Positions 1 to 15,665 are shown, counted from the first letter of the stretch. The stretch: DNA of 64,000 bases from Hydractinia symbiolongicarpus (GCF_029227915.1 NC_079877.1:9796001-9860000); one strand, 5' to 3'. Numbers and translations: made by a program. Notes: generated by a model from the sequence alone, not told the origin.

Positions 1-1731
1 GTTAGATTTCTGATGCTGAATGCAAATCAGAATTTCGTTTTTACTGTCCTGATATCTACAGGCTAGCCCAAGCTTGTCATATCTCACACACATAACTGTA
101 CAATCGCTCTAATTTCAATAGAATTGACACGTTTTGTTCACTCCTGTGCAAACTTGCATGCAGATACTGTGGTGTGATATGTAGATCTGCAAGGTCAATT
201 CCTGAAATTTGTATGATGACTAAATACATACTAAACTTCATCACTTAGAATATGGACATCTGTTGTGTAGGTAGATAACCAGGCATGGCTCTCACGGCCA
301 TAGAATAGCATGCTATACTCAAAAGTCCATGATAAAGGTGATGCCTTGTCAAATTATTGGGGACTTGTGGATGGAAAAATCTGGCTAGTATGGCATTATA
401 CAGATCCATCGCTTCGTGAATTAAGATTTTAAGTGCTATGTTTCATGCACACTGCATAAATGAATATGCACATTCATTCACAATAATTTTTATGCACTAA
501 ATCACTTACTGTAACTCTTGAAGGTCATTCATGCTTACCATTTAGGCTATATGGCTATTTTCTTAATATTTATGTATTTCTTAATAATATAATTGTCTAA
601 AATTCATTATTGAAGGATGTACATGTTATTTCATGTATGCTACTAGATTGCTACATGCACATAGCATACACACTCACGATGTACGTAATTAACAGAGACC
701 TGCAGGAGTAGAAAATTACGTTACCAACTCGTCGGAAAACAGAACAAAATTTATGGGGGGGGGGGTCATTTCAAAAATTAAAACAACATACTTTTTCGTT
801 GCAGTAAAGCACCAATACTCTTTATTAGAACCCTATGAGAACTTACTAAGTCAGAAAAGCACAGAAATTAATTCAACATTACTTCAACTATCAACAAGAA
901 TTGCGCGGGCTAAACTTGACTTTCCCAGTGACAGGAGTGTCCATTAATGGTTTATTAACATTACAACATCAAGCCTAAACTGCATAAGTTGTTAACAGTT
1001 GGTTGGTGTCGAGTTCTCCAAAAATACCATTTGATACCATTTTTTCAATAAATATAAGGTTAATTAATTCTGTAATACTTGGAAGGGCTTGTGCATTTTT
1101 GCGTCTGAGTCAATGAAATTGAAAGTGTGTTTCACATTTCAGAAATAGTTTAGGTAAGTTCAGTAAAAAATTGGGTAAGATCTGAAGTTATAAAAGAAAA
1201 AATGAGAACATTATTGAAAACTTATCTGGTCTCACCTCATAGGCACCCTTGTGTAGACAGGTTCGGCATTATATTTCAAATAATAATTTTTTGTTTGAAA
1301 TGTTATTAAACCCATATGGATGTGCAGCATTGTTTACCTATACTAAGCGCTCCCCCTGGATTGAAATTCACTTTTTAAGTTTTGCGAGAAACATTTTGAG
1401 AAATTCACTACGATGTGCACAACATATAAACTGTATTTTTGAAGAAAAGTTATTATTTGAATAATATATTACACTGAAACATCTTACTGTTGTGTGTGCT
1501 TCACATAATTTATGATATACTGCATACTTGTACTAAAGCGCTCCACATGAATGTGTGGCACAGTTTACAAAACTTATAAATCGCTCTACACCAGACGTTA
1601 AACGCCTGGTGTTAAAGTTACTTGTGACTAAACCAGACATTTCAACGCAAGTCCCCCTGTCTAGTTAGTAAAAAGGCTATGTGAGCATATATAAGATGCA
1701 CATGTAAAGTTTTTCATATATGTATATTCAT
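1..1731. other. Intergenic AT-rich DNA
   Basis: No gene is supported here. The open frames are short, lack recognisable motifs and have no paired splice sites. A G homopolymer lies near 753-762. A tight inverted repeat at 1576-1600 (ACACCAG then CTGGTGT arms with a CGTT/AACG inner pairing) could form a hairpin. Confidence 0.6.
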
Positions 1732-1799
1732 GCCCTGTTGGTCTAATGGCTATGACACTCATGCAAATGAGAGATCCAGGTTCAAATCCTGGACAGGGC
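1732..1799 (+). pseudogene. tRNA-like sequence with shortened anticodon loop
   Basis: The two ends pair as a 7-bp acceptor stem (GCCCTGT with ACAGGGC). There is a D-arm with a box A-like TGGTCTAATGG, and a perfect T-arm, CCAGG and CCTGG around TTCAAAT, that supplies a box B (GGTTCAAATCC). The anticodon arm is abnormal: a 5-bp stem CTCAT/ATGAG closes a loop of only four bases (GCAA) instead of seven, so no anticodon can be assigned. It is 68 nt long, a few bases short of a normal tRNA. It is best read as a tRNA pseudogene or the head of a tRNA-derived SINE. Confidence 0.6.
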
Positions 1800-2251
1800 T
1801 AGGAAAAATATAATTATCTTGCATCTACAACAAGCAGGTATTCATAAGTATATGATATTAGCTATATATTGAGTATAATAGGTAATTTTTGAGTTGCAGA
1901 GGGGGAATTGCGTACATTTATCACTTTCATTTATAGAGTCCAAAAATGTTTTGTTTTTGTAATAGATCTATCACTTTATGGTAAAAAAAGGCACAAGAAA
2001 CTTCGTTAATTTTTAATCTCAGATTTATCAAAAAATGATAGTTTTTTCAGCATTATGACTGATTGTTTAAATATTTGTATTGGCACATAATTCTGCTAAC
2101 ATGATTCGCTGTATATTGACCTGATATAAATTTCAGATCTTTTTTATGAGCCATTGAATTTGAAATATTTGCACCTCAAAATGTTCTATACTCCTGCCCT
2201 AATATGATACATAGCTTAGACATATTGAGTATACACAATCTTTGAGATGTA

Positions 2252-2530
2252 GGGGGGGGGGGGGGGGAGATTTTCTATTAAGGTGCCTGCGCCCTTGCCT
2301 TGCTGTTCCGTGGCCTTGCCAGCGCTGACCATTCCTTTGCCTACTGTTCCTATGCCTTTTCTGATGCCTGCCTACATGCCTTGCCTAGCCTACCCCTGCC
2401 TTGCCTACCCCTGCCTTGCTGATTCCTCTTTCTGTTTCCTTGCCTGGCTTTGGCCGTGCCCTTTCCTTGGCCGTGCCCTTTCCTTGGCCATGCCCTTTCC
2501 TTGGCCGTGCTTAATGCCTTTGCCTTGTGA
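2252..2530. repeat. G homopolymer and CCTTGCC low-complexity minisatellite
   Basis: A run of about 16 G residues precedes a C/T-rich block built from CCTTGCC and CCTATGCC words. It ends in three to four tandem copies of a roughly 18-bp unit around CCCTTTCCTTGGCCGTG (2455-2512). Both strands are open for about 90 codons, but the proteins are only repeats of the same few residues, so it is not called as coding. Confidence 0.7.
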
Positions 2531-2559
2531 ACCTCTTCGCAACACTTTCTATATTGTTT

Positions 2560-2745
2560 ACTGTAAATAATAATAAAGAGAACATTGATTTCTATGTGAG
2601 ATAAATTGATAATTCTCATCCAGAAAAACTTTTTTAGAATTGGGGGAGCAATTAATGGCTTAGTTAGTTTCTCATTTCTTAGAATTGGGAGAGCCTTTGC
2701 ACGAGCAAGAGCAATTGCTCTCTACTTATTGATAGGCCTGCACTA
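2560..2745. repeat. Dispersed repeat, copy 1 (pairs with 46280-46454)
   Basis: About 180 bp recurs in the same orientation at 46280-46454. Shared landmarks in order are AACATTGATTT, CCAGAAAAACTTTT, GGGGAGCAAT, TTTCTC, AGAATTGGG, GAGCAAGAGC and TTATTGATAGGCCTGCA. Divergence is moderate with small indels, as expected for an old SINE-like or MITE family. No coding capacity or terminal inverted repeat was seen. Confidence 0.65.
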
Positions 2746-3095
2746 GGCTAATTAATATAATAAAGCCAGCTTAGCTAAACTATTTTAGGAAAATAAACAC
2801 TGATTCTAGTGTTCTGTCTGCGATGTGATGTCATTCCTTACTTCACAGTACAACTGGTTGAGTACTATCCAAAAAAAGCTTAGAGTCAAAAAAAGCCTTA
2901 ATAAGCTACCTGGGAAAACGTCCAAGTCCAACCAAACGTGATGATGTGATGGATGGCTGTTGCTGTTGTGTAGTTACGGGCAATGGATTTTATCTTTCAA
3001 AAAACAAGAACTTTTAACCGTGTCCGTATTGGTCCGCATTACACGGGCGGCGAGGAAACACATGGATATCTACAAGTTTAGAAAGCAAAAACGGT

Positions 3096-3180
3096 AGCTA
3101 GTGTCACAAATATCAAGTGATATACCCTGTCTATTATATGCAGGGGCCACCATGGCTTGGATGGGGAGTCCTAGAGTACA
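3096..3180 (-). mobile_element. Partial SINE copy (family of 12774-13112)
   Basis: This stretch matches the 3' body of the SINE copies at 12774-13112 and 51501-51784: CACAAATATC, ATATACCCTGTCTATTAT, GGGGCCA, CATGGCTTGG and GAGTCCTAGAGTA occur in the same order. It lacks the GATA tail and the tRNA-like head and is therefore a truncated copy. The call rests on comparison inside this window only. Confidence 0.6.
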
Positions 3181-3504
3181 GAAATTCCTTAAAAATGAGA
3201 TTTAATATTGTGTAGTAGGCAGAAGAGCACTGTTGGTACGATTATTTGCCACAAATATCAACCTTTCTAATTCACATCCGCCCAATGTAAATGCTGAGAT
3301 AATAGTGATTTAAAAAATAAATCAAGTTTACTTCAGCAAAATTTTGCAGAGACAATCTTTTCTTCGCATATCACATTTTATTTCTAAATTTTCTTTTTTA
3401 TGTCAATTCTTTCTTATTTAGATTCATCAGTCAAATGCTCTTATGAAAACGCTATAGTAACAGACACACATGGTAATGCTCAGTCTCATGTCTTCTTAAG
3501 GGTG

Positions 3505-3505
<1 letters not shown>

Positions 3506-3552
<47 letters not shown>
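3506..3552. repeat. GATA microsatellite
   Basis: About 12 perfect GATA units. Like the long array at 11888-12775, it lies next to GTAGAAAACGTAACC-type sequence. The following DNA (3603-3725) repeats the word GGTTACGT and its variants many times. Confidence 0.9.
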
Positions 3553-3553
<1 letters not shown>

Positions 3554-3589
3554 TATTCACAGTTACTCTCCTGACCGAAAACAGTACCG

Positions 3590-3725
3590 AATCCTACTGT
3601 TTTAGGTTACGTTTTCTACGTCGGTTACCTTTCCTACGTACGACGGTTACGTTTCCTACCAGCAGTAGGTTACGCTTAGGTTACGTCGGTTACCCACGAC
3701 ATGGCGGTTACGTTTTCTACGTCAA
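3590..3725. repeat. Degenerate GGTTACG-rich tandem repeat
   Basis: The words GGTTACGTTTTCTACG, GGTTACC, GGTTACGTTTCCTACC and TAGGTTACG recur roughly eight times with short irregular spacers. The same word appears inverted at 11862-11876 and again near 11684-11703. The spacing is too irregular for a telomeric repeat, so it looks like a dispersed repeat family. Confidence 0.5.
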
Positions 3726-3949
3726 CGCGCATGTGCAAATATTAAAAATAAATCATAAGGGCGGCTTGCGGCGTGAAAGATACTCTCAGTTAAGGATTGT
3801 TGTTGTTGTTTTTTAATCATATCAATCAGATATAAGAAACAGAAAAGCTTTTTTTCTTTGGTAAGTTTTATTTTGTCATTTAACAGTTTTAAATGTTGTA
3901 AATGCTTATGTAAATATATTTTTCGTGGGCAACCAAAGTGCATAGCTAG

Positions 3950-5259
3950 CTAACGTTTTGTAGCTAGTAACACCCCAAATAGCAATCTGAACTTTTTAGG
4001 TTTGTTCAATGAAATAACATTAGTAGAATTAAAGAGCTATAGCTATGATCATTTAACAATAGCATTATGTTTCTTGGTAGTCTTTTTGTGTAGTTAAGTA
4101 TATTGCTGTAGTGTGTTTTTATATATTCCTTATTCTCATGTTGGTATTTTGATATGACCTCTGAGCGTTTGTTTAAAAGCTCATTTTATTTTCACTAAAT
4201 TTATTCTTACTTATGTTTTTCTTGTTTCTTTAAAGACAATATCCATGCTTGTAGTTGTTTTTCGAGAGACTCACACCTATTTGTTTTTAAAACATTTTGT
4301 TTATTTTTCTCTTGTTTTTTAAAAATAATGACCATGCTTGAAGTTGTTTTTCTGGAGACCCCACACACTTGTTTTAAACAACCAGTGTTGTTTATAGATA
4401 TATTATTCCTAATCAAAATGATATCAAATCATAACAAAAGCTGTTATAAATTATTGTTAAAAAAGTGTGTTGTCTGTTGTACCCATGCTTTCAAAGAACT
4501 TATATCACCGGTTTTTATTATGATAATTTAGTTAAGTACACAATTAAGCTTTCTTTTATATCACACTGCAGTTGTGCTTTGCTCAAGTATGTCATATATA
4601 TTTTACATTGTCAGAATAAAAAAAATCATTTTTCAAGTTGGAATTGTCAAAGCAGGTCACAAGAAAAGTAGGAAGCATATTTTATCATGAGTTTTGGTAA
4701 TAGTAAGGTAAACAACAGTCTTTTGTGTGTATACACCTATTATATATATATACTATTATATACCTTTTTCTTGTTCTTAACAGTATATTTTTATTTCTAG
4801 GAAGTTTTGTATTGACAATTAGTGAAAATATATACATGTACAATTTCTGCAAAAGTCAATTTGTGAAAATAAGTCTTTCCTGCAAAAAGGTTTATTTGTT
4901 AAAATTAATCAACATGAATTTTTAGCAAAACAAAAAGATTTCTGAATCTTGTAAGCAGCTTTAATTGAAAGCTATATAAATCCCAAATAATTTATAAGGA
5001 CCTAAACTAAAATTGCAAACTAATTCACTGCAAAGCAAGTTGAAATTATTCGTTTCAAACATTTATATTTCAAAAATAAATTTTTGAAATTTTTTAAAAT
5101 GACTAATTTGTGAAAATTATTCTTTACGGAAGGTAATTTTTAATATAATTAATATAAACTGGCTAATATAATTAATATTATTAATATATTTAATATAAAC
5201 TGAATTATATACAGAAATATCATATTCCACATATTATGGAATCACACAATCCATACTCA
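3950..5259. other. Intergenic AT-rich DNA
   Basis: No gene is supported. Two related segments near 4225-4300 and 4325-4380 (TTTTTCTTGTTTCTTTAAAGACAATATCCATGCTTG and TTTTTCTCTTGTTTTTTAAAAATAATGACCATGCTTG share their word order) form a short degenerate tandem duplication. TAATATAATTAATAT low-complexity sequence lies at 5140-5210. Confidence 0.5.
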
Positions 5260-5400
5260 CATCATCATCATCATTCTCGGCTTAACGTCCGTTTTCCATG
5301 CTAGCATGGGTTGGACGGGGTATATTAATGACCCTCTTCCAATCTGATCTAGACTGTGTTAGATCTAAACTCAACTTCCTTTGTATCAACTCACCTTTTT
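5260..5400 (+). mobile_element. SINE-like element with conserved hairpin core
   Basis: A CATCATCATCATCAT run leads into a core with a perfect 14-bp palindrome, CCATGCTAGCATGG. An outer CGTCC/GGACG stem spans 5286-5317 and encloses it. I recall very similar cores (TTAACGTCC, CCATGCT.GCATGGGTTGGACGG) from abundant SINE-type repeats in molluscs and other invertebrates. That family assignment is from memory; the hairpin itself is directly visible. Its boundaries are uncertain. Confidence 0.6.
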
Positions 5401-5871
5401 AACATATTTTTAAAACTATATGTAGCTGTGTGGATGTCTTTTTAATACAGTTGGCACAAAGTGTGTGAATTTTTTTTTGACAATGGTAAATATATGTGTA
5501 TACATTTTTATATAGCGAAATCTTCAAGAATCATTTGTATTGGTTGGTACCATAACAGTTATTACAAGGAATGGGACTGATGGCATGGCCTATCCTATTA
5601 TCTTGGGAAAAAAATGGTAACAATTGGAAAGTAAGTATGGCACACATTTTTCTAAACACATTGTTACTTATTATAATTTTTTATAACAAAAATAAGGAAA
5701 TTTTCAGCTAGGTTTTTTGTCAAATTTTATAGTGATGTTGATAGTGACATCAGGGTACGAAGTAAAAATGTTGAGGCGCTTCATTGCAAATTAAAAGTCA
5801 TTGGAAAAAACGATGAAAGTCTTTCTTTTATTGTCAGGTCTATAATCAGGTTTTGATATTGTTTGTTTCAG

Positions 5872-8863
5872 GTTGAAACATCGTCTACGTCAAATAGTTT
5901 AGAAAGGTATGTTCATTTCTTTTTTAATATGTACTGAAATTGCTGTATAACCATCTAATTTAAGATTAAATTAAGAATTGAAGTTGCGCATATAAGAAAG
6001 AGTCTGCAGCCTTAACTGTTACTAATTTTAGATTCCTTAAATTCTTTTATCCTTGCCTTAGTATGTTGATGAGAGAAAATATCAGGTTGAAGAAGAAAAT
6101 TTCAGAGCTCGAGAACCAACTTTCAACAGACTCTACAAGCTTACCTATCGAAAAGTATGATTTTTACTGCCATATACTATTTACAACATGTAGATTTATT
6201 GTTTCTCGTACTTCCGTTATTAGAATTATATTATTAATGTATTCAAATTATTATTTGAAAGTAAAAGAGAAAAAAAATTAGCTAAACCAGAAATTCGAAC
6301 AAAAATATTCTGCAAAAGCTTCATTCTGCCGAAAATCTTAGTTTAAATGTAATATATTCCTGCGAAATTCAACTCGTGCAAGACATATTGCAATTAAAAT
6401 ACTAAGAAGAAATTTCTGTTTCCCACCGTTTTCTTGCAGTCTCAAACTATGTTAATTTAATTGTTTGAATTGTTTCATAGAAACCGCAAAAAATGTCCAT
6501 TACAGTCATGTGATAGTTGTGTTACAAATTTATCTCGGCACATGATAGAAGTACACTATTGGCCCCAGAGTAAGGCAAAATATTGCGTTGGCATATACGG
6601 ATTGAGGAAACCAGGTGTTAGGTTTTAGGTTGTCGAAACAAAAGAATGAGTTTGCACCTCCAAGACGTCCACAAACTATCAAAAGGACCTTACTATTATA
6701 GTATGTTGAAATTAGCCAGGGTGTGTGACGTTGCATCAAACAACGAAGTACACATATGACATCCATCCCTGCCAAGCATGTCGCCACTGATGATCGCCAC
6801 TGATCCGAAGTAACAGATTCGGATAGTTACATGGAAGATGACGAAGTGGTTGACTCTGCTGAAATTTTAGAGAGATAAAATTTCAGTTGATGAAGGAAAG
6901 AGTAGCCAAAAGAGTGCTATTCAGTCAAAGCAGCAATTGAGAGATATTTGGGCAGCTTTGGATTCCTCATATCTCAGTGATTTAGTCAGAAAATATAAAA
7001 TTCGCGACACCTTTTTGACAACGTATGCCGAAAAGACAAAGGAATACAAAGCTTTAACCATTAAACGGTATATTTTGTCACTGCCACACTTCTATGACTT
7101 TCTCCTTACTGAGGAGATCCCTCTACCCGGAATAGCACCAGATATGATTTTAAGGATGAAAGTTAGTGTATCTCAATGGAGCAAATCTAATAATGGAACG
7201 GTAGAGATACAGCAGCTTGAGAGACAGATGGAGGAGCAACAAGTGCTTATCACGCCTGAGCAGATCCAACGGTATGAGGAGTCTGCCAGTGCAAAGGAGG
7301 CTATCTCGATAATTAAAAATTTTCGTAGCCCTTACCGAGAAAACACCTTCTCTCGTTAAGAATATGCGTGTATACGGGATTTTCTCATAACGGAAATAAC
7401 TATAATTAATTGTCAGAGGTCTGGCGTACCTAGCAACATGAACATCGATGAGGTGAAGGCTGCTGTATTTCGTGATGGTAAATATATTATTAAAGTAAAA
7501 CGTCACAAGACATTTAGGAAACACGGTCCAGTTAATCTGTGTACGAGAGAAACCTTGTACCAACAGCTCTTAATTTTTTTTGATTCAATTCGCAGTCAGA
7601 TACACAGTGACTTTGAAAATGTTTTTGTTTCATATAATGGCAAGATGTTAGAATCTGGAGCAATATCGAAACAAATTAATAGCACTTGGAAAAGGTCCGG
7701 TGTTTATGGTGAAAACGATCCGCCAGTGAGGAAAAACATCACTTCAAATATATTTCAAAAGTCTGGATCCACCATCATTGAAGATAAAAATCCAAGTGAA
7801 GCTCCATATGTTGCTAGCCTGTTGACGCACTCTGAGAGCACCTCAAAAAATACTACCGTTTGATAGAAAAGGAAAAGTATGCCCTTAAGGGTACAGCTGC
7901 CTTGGAGGAAACTTTCAACAAACGTGGCAAAACAAATATTTACGAAAAAAAGAAAACGTGGACTGATGCCGAAGTCGGGGAGTTGGAGACTCTATTTAAG
8001 CAGTTTTTGACTGCGAAATCTGTCAGAATTGGCGATGTACGTAATCTACGTGAAAAGTTTATCCATCTTATTCATTTGTCTGATAGGCAGATTTTAGATA
8101 AATTGAGAAGCTACTGGCGCTATGGAGTCACGGAAGAGGAGAAAGGTAGGTTAAAACTATCGCATTTTTCTTCTTATATGTTGTATTGGTGACTTTTATT
8201 TGTTTTACGTTAGTATAAATATAAAGATTTTCATGAAAATTGTGCCTGTTTTTTTATTAAATTTAAAAGAATTCATTTCCTATCTTTTAATAGATGGTAA
8301 TGATGCTGTTGACAACTCATGCTCCTCTATTGCAACTGAATACAAACAATCTGTGTCAAAAGGAGGTATGTTTGTGTTGTGCTACTTGCTAGCTTAATTG
8401 ATTTTGAAAAAAGCGCTGAAGCTTTCACCGGCAGAAACTCGCGAAATGCAATTTTTTTGTGAAATTTACAATTCGCGAATATTTCTGTTGCGAAAGTTTA
8501 TGCACTTAAAGCAGCCCGATCCAATATTTCTTTAGTTAAGGCTTAATAGTGTGTGGTGTGCTCTTGTTGCGAAAACACAATTTTGTTTTTGATATAGTAG
8601 ATAAGCATCATGGTGAAAACGAAGATGTTGACGAAGAAAGTGAAGATGATGATTATGAAAATACAGTTTCTGGGAAGGAAAAAATTTTCTCGAATGTTGA
8701 AGCTAACATCATTGTCGAAAAGTGTGCCGAGATCATTCGTTCTGGACCAATATCCATCAATAGAGTAGAACGTGCACTCGAATCAAGCTCTGTTGGAAAA
8801 CGTGTACTACAAAACTTTGACATGTCGCAAATACAAACAAGGCTTAAATATGAGCGCTTGTAG
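5872..8863 (+). pseudogene. Crypton-like tyrosine recombinase gene, five exons, damaged
   Basis: Exons with GT-AG borders and matching phases are 5872-5906, 6062-6154, 6481-8145, 8294-8365 and 8598-8863. In order they encode a coiled coil (exon 2), a CysCys/HisHis finger-like segment (CPLQSC then RHMIEVH), a second HLQDVH segment, a helical core-binding-like region (6937-7350), and a tyrosine-recombinase catalytic domain. The catalytic domain shows CQRSGV (Arg), VKRHKT, NVFVSYNG, a HSES segment and YYRL (Tyr). A WTDAEVGELETLF domain and a C-terminal GPISINRVERALE/LKYER domain follow. Breaks: frame changes between about 6625 and 6880, an in-frame TAA at 7357-7359, and a frame change in an A-run at 7847-7852 just before the catalytic Tyr. 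The domain order resembles cnidarian Crypton-type recombinases. The start exon and any mobile-element ends were not found. Confidence 0.7.
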
Positions 8864-13112
<4,249 letters not shown>

Positions 13113-13709
13113 GTTCGAGTAACACAGAAAAAACAATGACCTAATCTTTAAATTTCATTTTTTATTTCATTAATTCCGTTAAGTATTTCTTATTGTTATT
13201 GTAATCAGTTTGACACCCAACATCGTTTGTTACTTTTTTGAGAGGGAGACTTTCTCTAGTATTTCCTTGTTTAAGGTTCTTAAGGACATCTAGCCAGCCA
13301 TCTGTTTTAGAGACCTAAATAACAGTTAGTCAACATTTTTGCCAACAACATGTAATTGTGATTGCCAAGTTAAATCATAAACACCAAAGTTCACATCATC
13401 ATTTTTTTGATTATGTAAAATGGTAAATGCTGACACAAAACAGTATAATGTAGGTTTTCGTCAGTAAAAACTTTATAAGAAAGGCATATAGAGATGGTTT
13501 GCCAATGTTTATATACATAAGTTAAAAAGTTAGCGGTTTTTTGTGCACTTTTGCAAGCATTTCTGTAGGCAGAGAATATAAATAACAGATTACAGTAATA
13601 AAAGAAATCCATCCAAAAAATATATATTCACTCAAATTTAGTAAAATTTTTTAAGAAGAAATAGAAGAATAAAGTTAAAATTTTATTCCACTCCCTCTTG
13701 AATCTTATG
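13113..13709. other. Intergenic AT-rich DNA
   Basis: Nothing beyond AT-rich sequence is visible. The open frames are short and have no recognisable domain. Confidence 0.5.
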
Positions 13710-14306
13710 TTAATTGCTATGGTTCTGAAGCAACAACACGAAAGCAAACAACAACAATGACAGATAATGTTAGAAGTATATTTCTCTTGTTTCATGTCAT
13801 AACTACACTTGAGTTTGGGGAAAGGGGGGGATGTCAGGTTTGGTATCAGGGGGGCCCAAACCAGATGCGTGTGTTTCCATCCTTACCCTTAGTAAGACGT
13901 ATCTCGTGGAAACGTCTGCGTATCTCGTGGAAACGCTAACTCAGCAACTCGCTTGGAAATTGCCTATATCTGAGCGACTCACTTGGAAATCGCCTACACC
14001 TCAGCAACTCGCTTGGAAATTGCCTACATCTGAGCGACTCACTTGGAAATCGCCTACACCTCAGCAACTCGCTTGGAAATTGCCTACCTCTCCGCGACTC
14101 ACTTGGAAATCGCCTACACCTCAGCAACTCGCTTGGAAATTGCCTACATCTCCGCGACTCACTTGGAAATCGCCTACACCTCAGCAACTCGCTTGGAAAT
14201 TGCCTACTACCTGCTATGGCGTATCTCGTGGAAACGCACCTCATTTGTTAAGGAAACAAACGCATCTTCATCCCATTTGGCTGACGAAGGAAGCCCGACA
14301 TCCCCA
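13710..14306. repeat. 597-bp repeat unit, copy 1
   Basis: This unit recurs at 15068-15665 with only about two differences (one extra G in a G-run, one A/G change). Inside it, 13942-14207 is a minisatellite of a 60-bp unit present about 4.5 times. Each 60-bp unit is itself two related 30-bp halves (CAGCAACTCGCTTGGAAATT and GAGCGACTCACTTGGAAATC starts). The array is open in several frames on both strands, as expected for a repeat length divisible by three, so coding is not claimed. Confidence 0.9.
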
Positions 14307-14723
14307 CCAGCGCGGGTCAACAGTGCTTCTACCTCTGGACAAAAAACTTGGCAATCGCAAGTAGCCAAATTTGGATCACCAAGAAAACCTTGAGGCAAGA
14401 GCACTGGTGTAAGCGAGCGCGCGTCTTTGATGCCAATTGATCCCTCCATCTTGCGTTGTAGATCGTTGCGTGTTGTAGTTCGTAGTATCGTTGCGTGTTA
14501 TAGTTCGTTGTAGAAGACCCTCTGGGGCTACATCAATTGGTATCGTATGCACTCATCATGTGTCGGATGATGGTCCGGTTATCGAGTTAACATAAGGGTT
14601 GTGGTTGATTGTAGAATTAGTTAATATGGTGACAGTTGTGGACATTGATGCCAGTACATGAAGTGATTGATGTACATAAAAGAAAAAGAAAAAATATATA
14701 ATAACAGGGTGGGTGGGTGGGCA
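14307..14723. other. Spacer between repeat units
   Basis: About 417 bp present once. It includes a short tandem duplication (TCGTTGCGTGTTGTAGTTCG and TCGTTGCGTGTTATAGTTCG, 14462-14507) and a GGGTGGGTGGGTGGG tract at 14707-14721 that could form a G-quadruplex. No gene is supported. Confidence 0.5.
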
Positions 14724-15070
14724 AACCAAACTATTAGCAAAATGTGATGATGGAAACTAGTTGACTTTAGCTGCTCCCAATTTATAGGTAGGCAAGGCAA
14801 TCTTAGGGGCCTGGATCTACAACAGTATTGGTTAGTTACCTTGAGGGCCCCTAGTGTTCATGCCTTGTGACCACCCTTTTCACTAGTCTACCATTCTAGA
14901 TTTGAAATAACATTGAGTTTCTAAAGTATATCCTTCAATGATGCTAGTAGCCATCTTTGTTGACACTTGAATACTGAATGCAATCAAAGCCAAGCCTCTC
15001 AACAAGGTATAAGTACTTACTTCAGGAACCGCAATTAACATGTGGTGAACTGTTGGTCCACCACCATTTA
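14724..15070. repeat. 347-bp repeat unit, copy 1
   Basis: This unit is repeated essentially identically at 19788-20134. Both copies start AACCAAACTATTAGC and end GGTCCACCACCATTTA, with unrelated DNA outside. Its right edge abuts the start of the second 597-bp unit, overlapping by TTA. No coding capacity, TG..CA ends or terminal inverted repeats are seen, so the class is unknown. Confidence 0.9.
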
Positions 15071-15665
15071 ATTGCTATGGTTCTGAAGCAACAACACGAA
15101 AGCAAACAACAACAATGACAGATAATGTTAGAAGTATATTTCTCTTGTTTCATGTCATAACTACACTTGAGTTTGGGGAAAGGGGGGGGATGTCAGGTTT
15201 GGTATCAGGGGGGCCCAAACCAGATGCGTGTGTTTCCATCCTTACCCTTAGTAAGACGTATCTCGTGGAAACGTCTGCGTATCTCGTGGAAACGCTAACT
15301 CAGCAACTCGCTTGGAAATTGCCTATATCTGAGCGACTCACTTGGAAATCGCCTACACCTCAGCAACTCGCTTGGAAATTGCCTACATCTGAGCGACTCA
15401 CTTGGAAATCGCCTACACCTCAGCAACTCGCTTGGAAATTGCCTACCTCTCCGCGACTCACTTGGAAATCGCCTACACCTCAGCAACTCGCTTGGAAATT
15501 GCCTACATCTCCGCGACTCACTTGGAAATCGCCTACACCTCAGCAACTCGCTTGGAAATTGCCTACTACCTGCTATGGCGTATCTCGTGGAAACGCACCT
15601 CATTTGTTAGGGAAACAAACGCATCTTCATCCCATTTGGCTGACGAAGGAAGCCCGACATCCCCA
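15068..15665. repeat. 597-bp repeat unit, copy 2
   Basis: Direct repeat of 13710-14306, about 99% or more identical by eye, with the 60-bp minisatellite at 15301-15567. The match stops abruptly at CATCCCCA; beyond it the two copies diverge completely. The near identity points to a recent duplication or transposition. Confidence 0.9.

Noticed and set aside
3590-3725. GGTTACG words as telomeric repeats
   Set aside because: Spacing and sequence are irregular and interstitial. No TTAGGG arrays are seen.
5522-5640. Extra upstream exon for the recombinase gene, with an FHA-like reading
   Set aside because: Neither donor (5613 or 5632 region) joins exon 5872-5906 in an open frame.
13831-14364. ORFs across the 60-bp minisatellites (both strands, both copies)
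   Set aside because: Open on several frames because the unit length is divisible by three; no start context or homology.
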